This document shows positions 8,347-17,761 of a DNA stretch of 64,000 bases, in pieces (within the stretch, counting starts at the first letter, position 1; each line of letters starts with the position of its first letter). Position numbers and translations under genes: made by a program. Origin of the DNA: Alistipes finegoldii DSM 17242 (lineage in GTDB: Bacteria > Bacteroidota > Bacteroidia > Bacteroidales > Rikenellaceae). The notes beneath the pieces are model-generated. The model did not search any database. It saw nothing but the letters and a program-made list of their open reading frames with translations, and was not told the DNA's origin. Location: NCBI RefSeq assembly GCF_000265365.1, contig NC_018011.1:3241501-3305500 (forward strand), written 5' to 3'.

Positions 8347-10221
8347 ATGGCAGATTTACTCAATACGAATCCGAACGACAATTACGGCGACGACGCCATC
8401 GTCACCCTCTCGCCGCGGGAGCACATCCGCCTGCGGCCCGGTATGTATATCGGCAAGCTGGGCGACGGCGCGCAGGCCGACGACGGCATTTACGTCCTCA
8501 TCAAGGAGGTCGTGGACAACTCGGTGGACGAGTTCATCATGGGCGTCGGCCGTCAGATCGACATTTCGATCGCCGACAACGTGGTTTCGGTGCGCGACTA
8601 CGGCCGCGGCATTCCCCTCAAGTCGCTCGCGGCGGCCGTCAGCGAGATGAACACCGGCGGCAAGTACGGCGGCTCGGCCTTCAAGAAGACCGTCGGCCTG
8701 AACGGCGTCGGCGTCAAGGCCGTCAACATGCTTTCGAGCGAATTCACGGCCCGTTCGGTCCGCGACGGCGAAGCCCGCACGGTGACCTTCGCGCAGGGAC
8801 TCGAACAGAGCGATACGTGGGAGAGCGGCGTGAGGGAGAAGAACGGCACTTTCATCTCGTTCCGCGTTGACGAGGAGGTTTTCGGGCAGTACGCCTACAA
8901 CCTCGAATACGTCGAGCAGATGATCCGCAACTACACCTACCTGAATCTGGGTCTGACGTTCAATTTCAACGGCAGCAGCTACGTCTCGAAAAACGGCCTG
9001 CTGGACCTGCTGAACGAAAACATGACCGAGGAGCCGCTCTATCCGCCGATCCACCTTTCGGGCGACGACATCGAAGTGGCGATCGCCCACGGCACGGGTT
9101 ACGGCGAGAGCTACTTCTCGTTCGTCAACGGCCAGTACACCTCGCAGGGCGGCACGCATCAGGCGGCGTTCCGCGAGGCCATCGCCAAGACCGTCAAGGA
9201 GTTCTACCACAAGGATTACGACCCTTCGGACATCCGCACGTCGATCATCGCCGCCATTTCGGTCAAGGTCACCGACCCGGTCTTCGAGTCGCAGACCAAG
9301 ATCAAGCTCGGTTCGAAGGAGATCGAGCCGGGCGTGTCGATGCGCAACTTCGTCGTGGACTTTCTGGGCAAGCACCTCGACGACTACCTGCACAAGCACT
9401 CCGAGACGGCGCAGATTCTCCAGAAGAAGATCGTCGAGAACGAAAAGGAGCGCAAGGCGATTTCGGGCATCCAGAAGAAGGCCCGCGAGACGGCCAAAAA
9501 AGTGTCGCTCAACAACAAGAAACTGCGCGACTGCAAGATACACCGCACCGACAAGCATGAGCTGGCCGAACAGTCGATGATCTTCATCACCGAGGGTAAT
9601 TCGGCTTCGGGTTCGATCACCAAGAGCCGCGACGTGCGTACGCAGGCGGTCTTCTCGCTGCGCGGCAAGCCGCTCAACTGCTACGGACTCACCAAAAAGG
9701 TCGTCTACGAGAACGAGGAGTTCAACCTCCTGCAGGCGGCGCTCAACATCGAGGAGGATATGGATAACCTCCGCTACAACAAGGTGATCATTGCCACCGA
9801 TGCCGATGTCGACGGCATGCACATCCGCCTGCTGATGATGACCTTCTTCCTGCAGTTCTTCCCCGACGTGATCCGTCAGGGCCATCTGTTCGTGCTGCAA
9901 ACGCCGCTTTTCCGCGTGCGCAACAAGAAGGAGACGCACTACTGCTATTCGGAGGACGAACGCCTGAAGGCCGTCTCCCGCTGCGGCGCCAACGCCGAAA
10001 TCACGCGATTCAAAGGTCTGGGCGAGATTTCGCCCGACGAGTTCCGCGAATTCATCGGCGAGGGGATGCGGCTGGACAAGGTCCGCATCACCAAGGACGA
10101 CCCGATCCACGACCTGCTAGAGTTCTACATGGGCAAGAACACCTACGAGCGGCAGGGCTTCATCATCGACAACCTGCGCATCGAGGAGGATATCGTCGAG
10201 CAGGACCTTGCAATCAGTTAA
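8347..10221 (+). CDS. parE: DNA topoisomerase IV subunit B
   Basis: 624 residues. GHKL ATPase domain with the ATP-binding motif IKEVVDNSVDEF (Glu54, Asn58 region), transducer domain, TOPRIM domain with TEGNSASG (about 414-421) and TDADVDG (about 484-490), and the usual C-terminal end. With ParC it decatenates chromosomes. It is named ParE rather than GyrB because it is fused by context to parC (6 bp gap) and has the Bacteroidota ParE-type length. The operon order is plsC-parE-parC-aroK-murI. Confidence 0.93.
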   Translation: MADLLNTNPNDNYGDDAIVTLSPREHIRLRPGMYIGKLGDGAQADDGIYVLIKEVVDNSVDEFIMGVGRQIDISIADNVVSVRDYGRGIPLKSLAAAVSEMNTGGKYGGSAFKKTVGLNGVGVKAVNMLSSEFTARSVRDGEARTVTFAQGLEQSDTWESGVREKNGTFISFRVDEEVFGQYAYNLEYVEQMIRNYTYLNLGLTFNFNGSSYVSKNGLLDLLNENMTEEPLYPPIHLSGDDIEVAIAHGTGYGESYFSFVNGQYTSQGGTHQAAFREAIAKTVKEFYHKDYDPSDIRTSIIAAISVKVTDPVFESQTKIKLGSKEIEPGVSMRNFVVDFLGKHLDDYLHKHSETAQILQKKIVENEKERKAISGIQKKARETAKKVSLNNKKLRDCKIHRTDKHELAEQSMIFITEGNSASGSITKSRDVRTQAVFSLRGKPLNCYGLTKKVVYENEEFNLLQAALNIEEDMDNLRYNKVIIATDADVDGMHIRLLMMTFFLQFFPDVIRQGHLFVLQTPLFRVRNKKETHYCYSEDERLKAVSRCGANAEITRFKGLGEISPDEFREFIGEGMRLDKVRITKDDPIHDLLEFYMGKNTYERQGFIIDNLRIEEDIVEQDLAIS

Positions 10222-10227
10222 AGGAAT

Positions 10228-13200
10228 ATGGCAGAAGAAAAAGATATCATCGGGCGGGAAGAGCCGCTCAACGAGGACGCATCGACCCCGGAAACGGCCG
10301 ACGAGGCAGCCGACGAAACCCCGGCCGCCGGGCCTCAGGGCAAGGCGGGCAAGTTCGACCGGCTGACGCAGGACGAGGGGGGCGTGCGCAAACTGACGGG
10401 CATGTATAAGAACTGGTTCTTGGATTACGCTTCGTACGTGATCCTCGAACGCGCCGTGCCCCATGTCGAAGACGGTCTGAAACCCGTTCAGCGGCGCATC
10501 CTCCACGCCATGAAGGTCGTGGACGACGGCCGCTACAACAAGGTGGCCAACATCGTGGGCCAGACCATGCAGTACCACCCGCACGGCGACGCGTCGATCA
10601 AGGACGCGCTGGTCCAGCTGGGCCAGAAGGACCTGCTGATCGACTGTCAGGGCAACTGGGGCAACATCCTCACGGGCGACGAAGCCGCCGCGGGCCGTTA
10701 TATCGAAGCCCGCCTTTCGAAATTCGCCAACGAAGTGGTCTTCAACAAGAAGACCACCGAGTGGATGCTCACCTACGACGGCCGCAAGGAGGAGCCGGTC
10801 ACGCTGCCGATCAAGTTCCCGCTGCTGCTGGCGCAGGGCTCGGACGGCATCGCCGTAGGTCTGGCGTCGAAAATCCTGCCCCACAACTTCGTGGAGCTTA
10901 TCAACGCCTGCATCGCCCATCTTCAGGGCCGCGAATTCCAGCTTTACCCCGACTTCCCGACGGGCGGCATGGCCGACGTGAGCCGTTACAACGACGGTCT
11001 TCGCGGCGGTGCTGTGAAGGTCCGCGCCAAGATTTCGAAGATCGACAAACGTACGCTGGCCATCACCGAAATTCCCTATACCACGACCACCGAGTCGATC
11101 AAGGATTCGATCATCAAGGCCAACGACAAGGGCAAGATCAAGATCAAGAAGGTCGATGACAATACGGCCGACCGGGTCGAGATCGTCATTCAGGTCTCGC
11201 CCGACGAGTCGAGCGACAAGACCATCGACGCGCTTTACGCCTTCACGGACTGCGAAGTCTCGATCGCCCCGAACGCCTGCCTGATCTGGGAGGACAAGCC
11301 CCATTTTCTGGGCGTGAGCGAAATCCTGCGCCGCTCGGCCGAGCATACCAAATGGCTGCTGGGCCGCGAGCTGGAGATCCGGCTCGGCGAGCTGAACGAA
11401 GCGTGGCACGCCGCGTCGCTCGAACGCATCTTCATCGAGAACAAGCTCTACCAGCTCATCGAGGGCAGCAAGAGCCGCGAGGAGGCCTACGCCGCCGTGG
11501 ACAAGGGGCTGGAGCCGTTCAAGAAACTGCTCCGCCGCGAGGTGACGCTCTCCGACGTGCAGCGGCTTACGGAGCTGAAGTTCATCCGTATTTCGCGTTA
11601 CGACAGCGACAAGGCCGACAATGAAATCCGTCAGATCGAGGAGGACATCAAGTCCACGCAGTACGATCTGAACCATCTTACCGAATATGCCGTGGCCTAT
11701 TACGAGCGTATCCGCGACAAGTACGGCAAGGGCCGGGAGCGCAGGACCGAACTGCGCGAATTCGACAATATCGAAGCCACGAAGGTCGCCGTGACCAACG
11801 CCAAGCTCTACGTGGACCGCGCCGAAGGCTTCTTCGGCATCGGCAAGTCGATGAAGGACGCCGAGCTGGTCTGCGACTGCTCGGACATCGACGACGTGAT
11901 CGTCTTCACCAAGGACGGCCGCTACGTCATCACCAAGGTCAGCGACAAGGCCTTCTTCGAGAAGGGCATCTATTATATCGGCGTCTTCAAGCGCAACGAC
12001 GAGCGCACGATCTACAACGTGCTGTACCGCGACGGCAAGAACGGTCCGATCATGATGAAGCGCTGCGCCATCAAGGCCATCACGCGCGACAAGGAGTACG
12101 ACATCACCAAGGGCACGCCCAAGAGCGAGATCCTCTATATGTCTGTCAATCCGAACGGTGAGGCCGAGGTGCTCAAGATTTACTTCAAGCCCCGTCCGCG
12201 TCTCAAGAAGGTGATCGTGGACCTCGACTTCTCGACCCTCGCCATCAAGGGCCGCCAGAGTCAGGGCAATCTCTTCTCGCGCTACGGCATCCACAAGATC
12301 GTCCTCAAGGAGCGCGGCACTTCGACGCTCGGCGGCCAGAACGTCTGGTTCGACGAGGATGTCCGCCGCCTGAACGCCGACGGCCGCGGCACGCTGCTGG
12401 GCGAGTTCAAGGGCGACGACAAGATCATCGTCTGGACCTCCAAGAACCAGTACTACATCACGGGTTACGACCTCGGCCAGCATTTCCCCGACGAGACCGT
12501 GCGCGTGAGCCGTTACGAAGCCGACCGCATCTACAGCGTCTGCTATTACGACCGCTCGCAGCAGTACTACTATATGAAGCGTTTCACGGCCGAGATGAGC
12601 GACAAGATGCAGTTCTTCCTCGACGAGGAGGGACAGGCCGATCTGGTCGCCGTGACGGAACGTACGGGCGCCAAGCTCGAAATCACCTACAAGGGCGCGC
12701 ATGCGTCGCGCCCTGCGGACGAGATCGACGTGGACGAATTCGTGGGCGTCAAGAGCCACCGCGCCAAGGGCAAGCGCCTGACGACCTACGACGTCGTCGC
12801 GCTGCGCTTCATCGAACCCGAACTGCCGCCCGAACCCGAACCTTCGGACGACGACGCTCCCGACGATACGCCCTCCGGCGGCGGTGCTTCGGCCGGAGCG
12901 CAAGGCGGTTCCGGCAACGGTGCGGCCGACGGTGCGGACAACCGTGCGGTGGGCGGTTCGAACGGTGATGCGGCTGATCGCGGCGCAGCTCTTTCCGGTG
13001 GAGTTGGTTCTGCCGTCTCTTCCGGTGCGAATTCCGCCACGGAAGGCCCGGACTTTGCGCCGGCCTCTTCCGCCGCGGACAACCCCGGTGCGCCGGGCAG
13101 ACCGGGCGGCGATACGGCCGCGCCCGCGCATGAAAAACCTGCGGCCGCCGACAAACCGGCTGCGAAAGACAAACCTGCGGCAAAGACCTCTGATCCGAAG

Positions 13201-13329
13201 AAAACGCCCGCGTCGTCCGCCGGCCTGCCCCGTACGGGCACGACTTCGGGCGGCGTGGAGTTCGAAATCGAACGCGCCAAAGGCGATGCCGACGAGGTGA
13301 TCGACCCCGAACAGCTGAATCTGTTTTAA
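10228..13329 (+). CDS. parC: DNA topoisomerase IV subunit A, with long low-complexity C-terminal insert
   Basis: 1033 residues. N-terminal GyrA/ParC cleavage domain with HPHGDAS (118-123) and the catalytic tyrosine in AAGRYIEAR (Tyr158), coiled-coil domain, then beta-propeller repeats to about residue 860. Residues about 868-1003 are low complexity (Ala, Gly, Pro, Asp, Ser), followed by a short conserved-looking end, VIDPEQLNLF. The positions that matter for quinolones are Ala122 and Asp126 in place of E. coli Ser80 and Glu84, as expected for this phylum as far as I recall. The insert makes it well over 100 residues longer than expected. Confidence 0.92.
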   Translation: MAEEKDIIGREEPLNEDASTPETADEAADETPAAGPQGKAGKFDRLTQDEGGVRKLTGMYKNWFLDYASYVILERAVPHVEDGLKPVQRRILHAMKVVDDGRYNKVANIVGQTMQYHPHGDASIKDALVQLGQKDLLIDCQGNWGNILTGDEAAAGRYIEARLSKFANEVVFNKKTTEWMLTYDGRKEEPVTLPIKFPLLLAQGSDGIAVGLASKILPHNFVELINACIAHLQGREFQLYPDFPTGGMADVSRYNDGLRGGAVKVRAKISKIDKRTLAITEIPYTTTTESIKDSIIKANDKGKIKIKKVDDNTADRVEIVIQVSPDESSDKTIDALYAFTDCEVSIAPNACLIWEDKPHFLGVSEILRRSAEHTKWLLGRELEIRLGELNEAWHAASLERIFIENKLYQLIEGSKSREEAYAAVDKGLEPFKKLLRREVTLSDVQRLTELKFIRISRYDSDKADNEIRQIEEDIKSTQYDLNHLTEYAVAYYERIRDKYGKGRERRTELREFDNIEATKVAVTNAKLYVDRAEGFFGIGKSMKDAELVCDCSDIDDVIVFTKDGRYVITKVSDKAFFEKGIYYIGVFKRNDERTIYNVLYRDGKNGPIMMKRCAIKAITRDKEYDITKGTPKSEILYMSVNPNGEAEVLKIYFKPRPRLKKVIVDLDFSTLAIKGRQSQGNLFSRYGIHKIVLKERGTSTLGGQNVWFDEDVRRLNADGRGTLLGEFKGDDKIIVWTSKNQYYITGYDLGQHFPDETVRVSRYEADRIYSVCYYDRSQQYYYMKRFTAEMSDKMQFFLDEEGQADLVAVTERTGAKLEITYKGAHASRPADEIDVDEFVGVKSHRAKGKRLTTYDVVALRFIEPELPPEPEPSDDDAPDDTPSGGGASAGAQGGSGNGAADGADNRAVGGSNGDAADRGAALSGGVGSAVSSGANSATEGPDFAPASSAADNPGAPGRPGGDTAAPAHEKPAAADKPAAKDKPAAKTSDPKKTPASSAGLPRTGTTSGGVEFEIERAKGDADEVIDPEQLNLF

Positions 13330-13338
13330 CCTCCGGCG

Positions 13339-13863
13339 ATGAAACCTCTTTTTCTGATCGGTTACATGGGGTGCGGCAAGAGCACCCTCGGACGCAGGCT
13401 CGCACGCCGTCTGGGTGCGGAGTTCGCCGACACCGACGCGCTGATCGAACGGCGCGAGGGGGCTTCAGTGGCCGATGTTTTCCGTTACGAAGGGGAGGAG
13501 CGTTTCCGCGAGGTGGAGCGCGAAGTGCTGGAACAGACGCTCGCCGGAACCGCCGCCGTGGTCTCCACGGGCGGAGGACTTCCCGTCTGGCGCGACAACA
13601 TGGCCCGCATGAACGCTGCGGGATTTACGGTCTACCTGCGCCGCGAGGCGGAGCAGATTGCCCGGCGGCTGAGCCCTTACGGACGGCAGAAGCGTCCCCG
13701 CCTGCGAGGGCTGGACGACGCCGAACTGGTCGAGTTCATGAGCCGTGACATGGCTGTGCGCGAACCGTTTTACGCGCAGGCGCAGCTGATCGTCGATTGC
13801 GGCGAGCTGTCCGACGACGAGGTGGTCGAAACGATCCTTCGACACACGATGCAGAACGAATAA
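13339..13863 (+). CDS. aroK: shikimate kinase
   Basis: 174 residues, normal length. Walker A GYMGCGKS (8-15), shikimate-binding ADTD, STGGGLP loop, and the LID Arg in PYGRQKRPRL. It phosphorylates shikimate with ATP in the chorismate pathway (cytoplasm). It begins 9 bp after parC and so belongs to the parE-parC transcript. Confidence 0.93.
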   Translation: MKPLFLIGYMGCGKSTLGRRLARRLGAEFADTDALIERREGASVADVFRYEGEERFREVEREVLEQTLAGTAAVVSTGGGLPVWRDNMARMNAAGFTVYLRREAEQIARRLSPYGRQKRPRLRGLDDAELVEFMSRDMAVREPFYAQAQLIVDCGELSDDEVVETILRHTMQNE

Positions 13864-13923
13864 CCTTCCTCCGCGGCGGTTGCTTTCCCCGAAGCGGACG
13901 GAGTGACAAATACACAGAAACGA

Positions 13924-14697
13924 ATGAACGATGCTCCCATAGGTGTTTACGATTCGGGGCTGGGCGGACTGACCGTCTGGCGCGAGGTGCGGCGCATGCT
14001 GCCCTCCGAATCGCTCGTCTATCTGGGCGACGGCAAAAACTGCCCCTACGGATCGCGCCCCCGCGAAGAGGTGCGGCGGCTCGCCGACGAAGCCGTTGCC
14101 AGCCTCGTCGCGCAGGGGTGCAAGATGGTCGTCGTGGCCTGCAATACCGCCACGGCCGCCGCAATCGACTTCCTGCGGGAGAAATACGCCCCGATGCCGA
14201 TCGTGGGCATGGAGCCGGCCGTGAAACCCGCCTGCCTGAATACCCGCAGCGGGGTGGTCGGGGTGCTGGCCACCGAGCGGAGTCTCGACGGCGAACTTTT
14301 CCGCCGCACGGCGGCCAAATACGGCAGCGGCGTCGAACTCATCACCGCCCCCGGCCGCGGTTTCGTCGAACTGGTCGAGAGCGACCGCGAATCGACGCCC
14401 GAAGCCGAGCAGGCCGTCCGCGACGCCGTCGCGGTGATGCTGGAACACGGCGCCGACCAGATCGTGCTGGGATGCACGCACTATCCCTTCCTGCTTCCCG
14501 TGCTGGAACGCGTCGTCGCGGGCCGCGGCGTCGAAATCGTCGATCCGTCGCCCGCCGTCGCCCGCCGCGTCGTCCAGCTGCTCGACCAGTACGGCCTGCA
14601 CGCCGCCCCGGACCATGTCCCGTCCTATACGTTCCGCACCTTCGCCGGCGAAAGCTACCGCCTGCGTCTGGAACATAAGGCCGCAGAGTCGCTCTGA
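13924..14697 (+). CDS. murI: glutamate racemase
   Basis: 257 residues. GVYDSGLGGLTV N-terminus, the two catalytic cysteines in VVACNTAT (Cys73) and LGCTHYPFLL (Cys184). It makes D-glutamate for peptidoglycan. ATG 13924 is preferred; a GTG 21 bp upstream is in frame but adds only seven residues not typical of the family. 60 bp after aroK, likely still the same operon. Confidence 0.92.
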   Translation: MNDAPIGVYDSGLGGLTVWREVRRMLPSESLVYLGDGKNCPYGSRPREEVRRLADEAVASLVAQGCKMVVVACNTATAAAIDFLREKYAPMPIVGMEPAVKPACLNTRSGVVGVLATERSLDGELFRRTAAKYGSGVELITAPGRGFVELVESDRESTPEAEQAVRDAVAVMLEHGADQIVLGCTHYPFLLPVLERVVAGRGVEIVDPSPAVARRVVQLLDQYGLHAAPDHVPSYTFRTFAGESYRLRLEHKAAESL

Positions 14698-14751
14698 GCG
14701 GGCGCGGGATTCAATAAAATTCCCCCTGATACCCCGAATGTCGAAAAAAAT

Positions 14752-14779
14752 GCGTAACTTCGCTTGATAAAATCAAGCG
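14752..14779 (+). promoter_or_regulatory. weak -7-like box and stem-loop in the ftsK leader
   Basis: TAACTTCG (about 14755-14762) resembles the -7 box with one mismatch and is overlapped by a 7-bp perfect inverted repeat, cgcttga-taaaa-tcaagcg (14761-14779), 10 bp before the ATG. It could be an operator or an mRNA hairpin at the start site. Confidence 0.35.
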
Positions 14780-14788
14780 TAACACGAA

Positions 14789-17761
14789 ATGGCATCTAAA
14801 AATACGACAAATACAACTGCTTCTAAAAACGGACGTCAGCGCATCGAACGCTCCAACAGCGACAGCGCCCGCTGGATCGCGGGCCTTTTGCTGCTGTTCG
14901 TCGGCGTGTTCGCCGCGTCGTCCGTGCTGTTTTCGTTCTTCAGCTGGGCCGCCGACCAGAGCGGCCTGCAACTCTCGCCTGAGGAGCGGCTGACGCTGGG
15001 CGTCGAGCCGGAGAACCTCTGCGGCTGGGCGGGCGCGAAGCTGGGACGCCTGCTGGTCGATAATTCGTTCGGCGTCTTCGGCATCCTGATTCCGACGATG
15101 ATCATTCTCGTCGGCGTGCGGATCATCCGCCAGCGTCCGCTGCTGTTCAACCATTCGATTCTCTCGCTCTTCCTGATCATGATCCTCGGTTCGCTGACGC
15201 TGGGCTTCGCCTTCGGCGACAAGTGGAGCCTTTGCAGCTCGACGGGGTGGGGCGGCGCTTTCGGCATCGAGACCGGCGCCCTGCTGCACACGCATATCGG
15301 CGTCTTCGGCACGCTTATCCTGCTCGTGGGTTGCTGGATACTGACGGGCGTCTTCATCAACCGCAATTTCATCAACAAGGTCAATCGCGCGGGCAACGTC
15401 ATGGTGGACAAGAGCGGCCGGATCGTCGAGATCGTCAAGCATAAGGTCGTTCCGGGACACCTCCACGCCGAGGAGGCCGACGGGGCCGTTTCTGCTGCCG
15501 CAACGCCGGCCGCGCCGGATGCCGCCGGGGCAGCCGGAACGGAGCGTGCCGCCGAACCCGAAATGCCGCGCGCCGTGCGCGTGCCGGAGCCTGAAACGCC
15601 GCGCGCCGCACGTACGCCGGACCCCGAAATCGTACGTCCCGCCCGTGAACCGGAAGCAGCCGCGACGCAGATCGTTCGCGGCGAAGAGGACGATCCCTTC
15701 GTCGAAATCTCGTCCGACGGCACTCCCGTCGGCTCGGAACCCGCCCGCGAAGCGGAATCCGCGGTAAGGACCGACGAGGACGGCGAATTTATCGAAGTGG
15801 ACCTCTCGCGTCCCGAAGGGCGGCTGGTGCTCGGCCCCGGCGGACTCGTCGAGCTGGAGCGTCCCTCGACACCCTCGGCCGCACCTTCCGCCGGAACTCC
15901 GGTCCGCAATATGCCCGTTTCCGACGGTCCGTTCACCGAACTTACCGTAGGCGGAGATGCCGGCGCATCTTCTCCGGCTGCCCTCGCCGGAGCCGCTCCC
16001 GAATCCCTTTCCGGCACCGCATCTCTCGCCGGCACCGCATCTCTCGCCGGCACCGCATCTCTCGCCGCGGCTGTTTCCGCATCCGGAGATGCGCCTGCGC
16101 ATGGAGCCGGCTCCGCGCCCGAATATGAATCCGCACCCGCCGACGCATCTGTTTCCGCGGGTTCGGCCGGTGCCGAAGGCGTCGTCGTTACGGTCGAAGC
16201 CAACGAGGCCCGCATGGTCGACGAGCGGGCGATCACGACCGAGAGCTACGATCCGCTGAAGGACCTCGTGAACTACAGCAAGCCGCCCGTGACGCTTCTG
16301 GAGGACTACCAGTCCGATTCGGAGGTTAGCGACGAGGAGATTTTCGACAACAAGACCCGCATCGAGGAGACGCTCAAGAATTTCGGCATTCCGATCCAGC
16401 GCATCAAGGCCACCGTCGGTCCCACGGTCACGCTCTATGAGATCGTGCAGGCGCAGGGCGTCAAGATTTCGAAGATCCAGAGTCTCGAAAACGACATAGC
16501 CCAGAGCCTTAAGGCGCTGGGTATCCGCATCATCGCGCCCATTCCCGGCAAGGGCACCATCGGCATCGAGGTCCCCAACCGCGACAAGCAGGTGGTGTCG
16601 ATGTACTCCGCCGTGCGTTCGCTGCGTTTTCAGGAGTCGAAGGCCGAGCTTCCGGTGGTGATCGGCCGCACGATCCAGAACGAAAACTACGTCTTCGATC
16701 TGGCCAAGATGCCGCACCTGCTGGTCGCGGGTGCCACGGGTCAGGGTAAGTCGGTGGGACTCAATGCGATCATCACCTCGCTGCTCTACCGCAAACACCC
16801 CGCGCAGCTGAAGTTCGTGATGATCGACCCCAAAATGGTCGAATTCTCGCTCTACGCCAAGATCGAACGGCATTTCCTCGCCAAGATGGAATCGGAGGAC
16901 GATGCGATCATCACCGATCCCCGCAAGGCGGTCTATGCGCTCAACTCGCTCTGTACGGAGATGGACAACCGTCTGGAACTCTGTAAGAAGGCCGGGGCGC
17001 GCAATATCGCCGAATACAACGAGAAGTTCACCTCCCGGCGGCTCAATCCGCATAACGGCCACCGCTACCTGCCTTATATCGTCGTCGTCGTCGATGAGTT
17101 CGCCGACCTGATCATGACCGCCCGCGAGGTCGAGGGACCCGTGATGCGTCTGGCGCAGAAGGCCCGCGCCATCGGCATCCACCTGATCATCGCCACGCAG
17201 CGTCCCGACGTGAAGGTCATCACGGGCGGTATCAAGGCCAACTTCCCGGCCCGTATCGCCTTCCGCGTGATGCAGATGATCGACTCGCGCACGATCATCG
17301 ACCAGCCGGGCGCCAACCAGCTGATCGGCCGCGGTGACATGCTCTTCTCGAAGGACGGCGAGCTGACCCGTATCCAGTGTGCGCTGGTCGAGACCAAGGA
17401 GGTGGAGCGCGTCGTCGATTACATCTCCCGCCAGCAGGGCTATACCGAAGCCTACCCGCTGCCCGACTATACGCCCGATGCGGACGGCGGCGGCAGCAGT
17501 CTGGGCAGCGAGGAGTCCGCTCCGGTGAAATACGACTCGCTCTTCGCCGAGATCGCCCGCGACGCAGTTTCGGGCGGCAATATTTCGACCTCGATGATCC
17601 AGCGCAACTACGAAGTCGGCTTCAACCGCGCCGGTCGCATCATGACGCAGCTCGAACGTGCCGGCATCGTCGGCCGCCAGCAGGGGGCCAAGCCGCGCGA
17701 CATTCTGTTCCACGACCTGCCGTCGCTCGAAGCCAAACTGCAGGACCTCGGTTTATTCTGA
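14789..17761 (+). CDS. ftsK: DNA translocase FtsK
   Basis: 990 residues. N-terminal membrane helices (about 25-190), a variable linker rich in Ala, Pro, Glu and Ser (about 225-470), the alpha/beta motor with Walker A GATGQGKS (648-655) and Walker B VVVVDEFADL, and a C-terminal gamma winged helix (about 905-965; GGNISTSMIQRNYEVGFNRA). It couples septation to chromosome segregation at the division site. Within the linker, GTASLA occurs three times in tandem at 409-426. The linker is longer than needed for the family. Its stop overlaps the next start (TGATG). Confidence 0.93.
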   Translation: MASKNTTNTTASKNGRQRIERSNSDSARWIAGLLLLFVGVFAASSVLFSFFSWAADQSGLQLSPEERLTLGVEPENLCGWAGAKLGRLLVDNSFGVFGILIPTMIILVGVRIIRQRPLLFNHSILSLFLIMILGSLTLGFAFGDKWSLCSSTGWGGAFGIETGALLHTHIGVFGTLILLVGCWILTGVFINRNFINKVNRAGNVMVDKSGRIVEIVKHKVVPGHLHAEEADGAVSAAATPAAPDAAGAAGTERAAEPEMPRAVRVPEPETPRAARTPDPEIVRPAREPEAAATQIVRGEEDDPFVEISSDGTPVGSEPAREAESAVRTDEDGEFIEVDLSRPEGRLVLGPGGLVELERPSTPSAAPSAGTPVRNMPVSDGPFTELTVGGDAGASSPAALAGAAPESLSGTASLAGTASLAGTASLAAAVSASGDAPAHGAGSAPEYESAPADASVSAGSAGAEGVVVTVEANEARMVDERAITTESYDPLKDLVNYSKPPVTLLEDYQSDSEVSDEEIFDNKTRIEETLKNFGIPIQRIKATVGPTVTLYEIVQAQGVKISKIQSLENDIAQSLKALGIRIIAPIPGKGTIGIEVPNRDKQVVSMYSAVRSLRFQESKAELPVVIGRTIQNENYVFDLAKMPHLLVAGATGQGKSVGLNAIITSLLYRKHPAQLKFVMIDPKMVEFSLYAKIERHFLAKMESEDDAIITDPRKAVYALNSLCTEMDNRLELCKKAGARNIAEYNEKFTSRRLNPHNGHRYLPYIVVVVDEFADLIMTAREVEGPVMRLAQKARAIGIHLIIATQRPDVKVITGGIKANFPARIAFRVMQMIDSRTIIDQPGANQLIGRGDMLFSKDGELTRIQCALVETKEVERVVDYISRQQGYTEAYPLPDYTPDADGGGSSLGSEESAPVKYDSLFAEIARDAVSGGNISTSMIQRNYEVGFNRAGRIMTQLERAGIVGRQQGAKPRDILFHDLPSLEAKLQDLGLF
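16013..16066 (+). repeat. 18-bp tandem repeat x3 inside ftsK linker
   Basis: Three identical copies of ggcaccgcatctctcgcc, encoding GTASLA three times. Exact DNA identity indicates recent duplication. Confidence 0.9.

Noticed and set aside
10117..17713. Two minus-strand open frames of about 1000 codons opposite parC and ftsK
   Set aside because: They lie wholly antisense to highly conserved genes and show no known domain; long stop-free antisense frames are expected at this GC content and codon bias.
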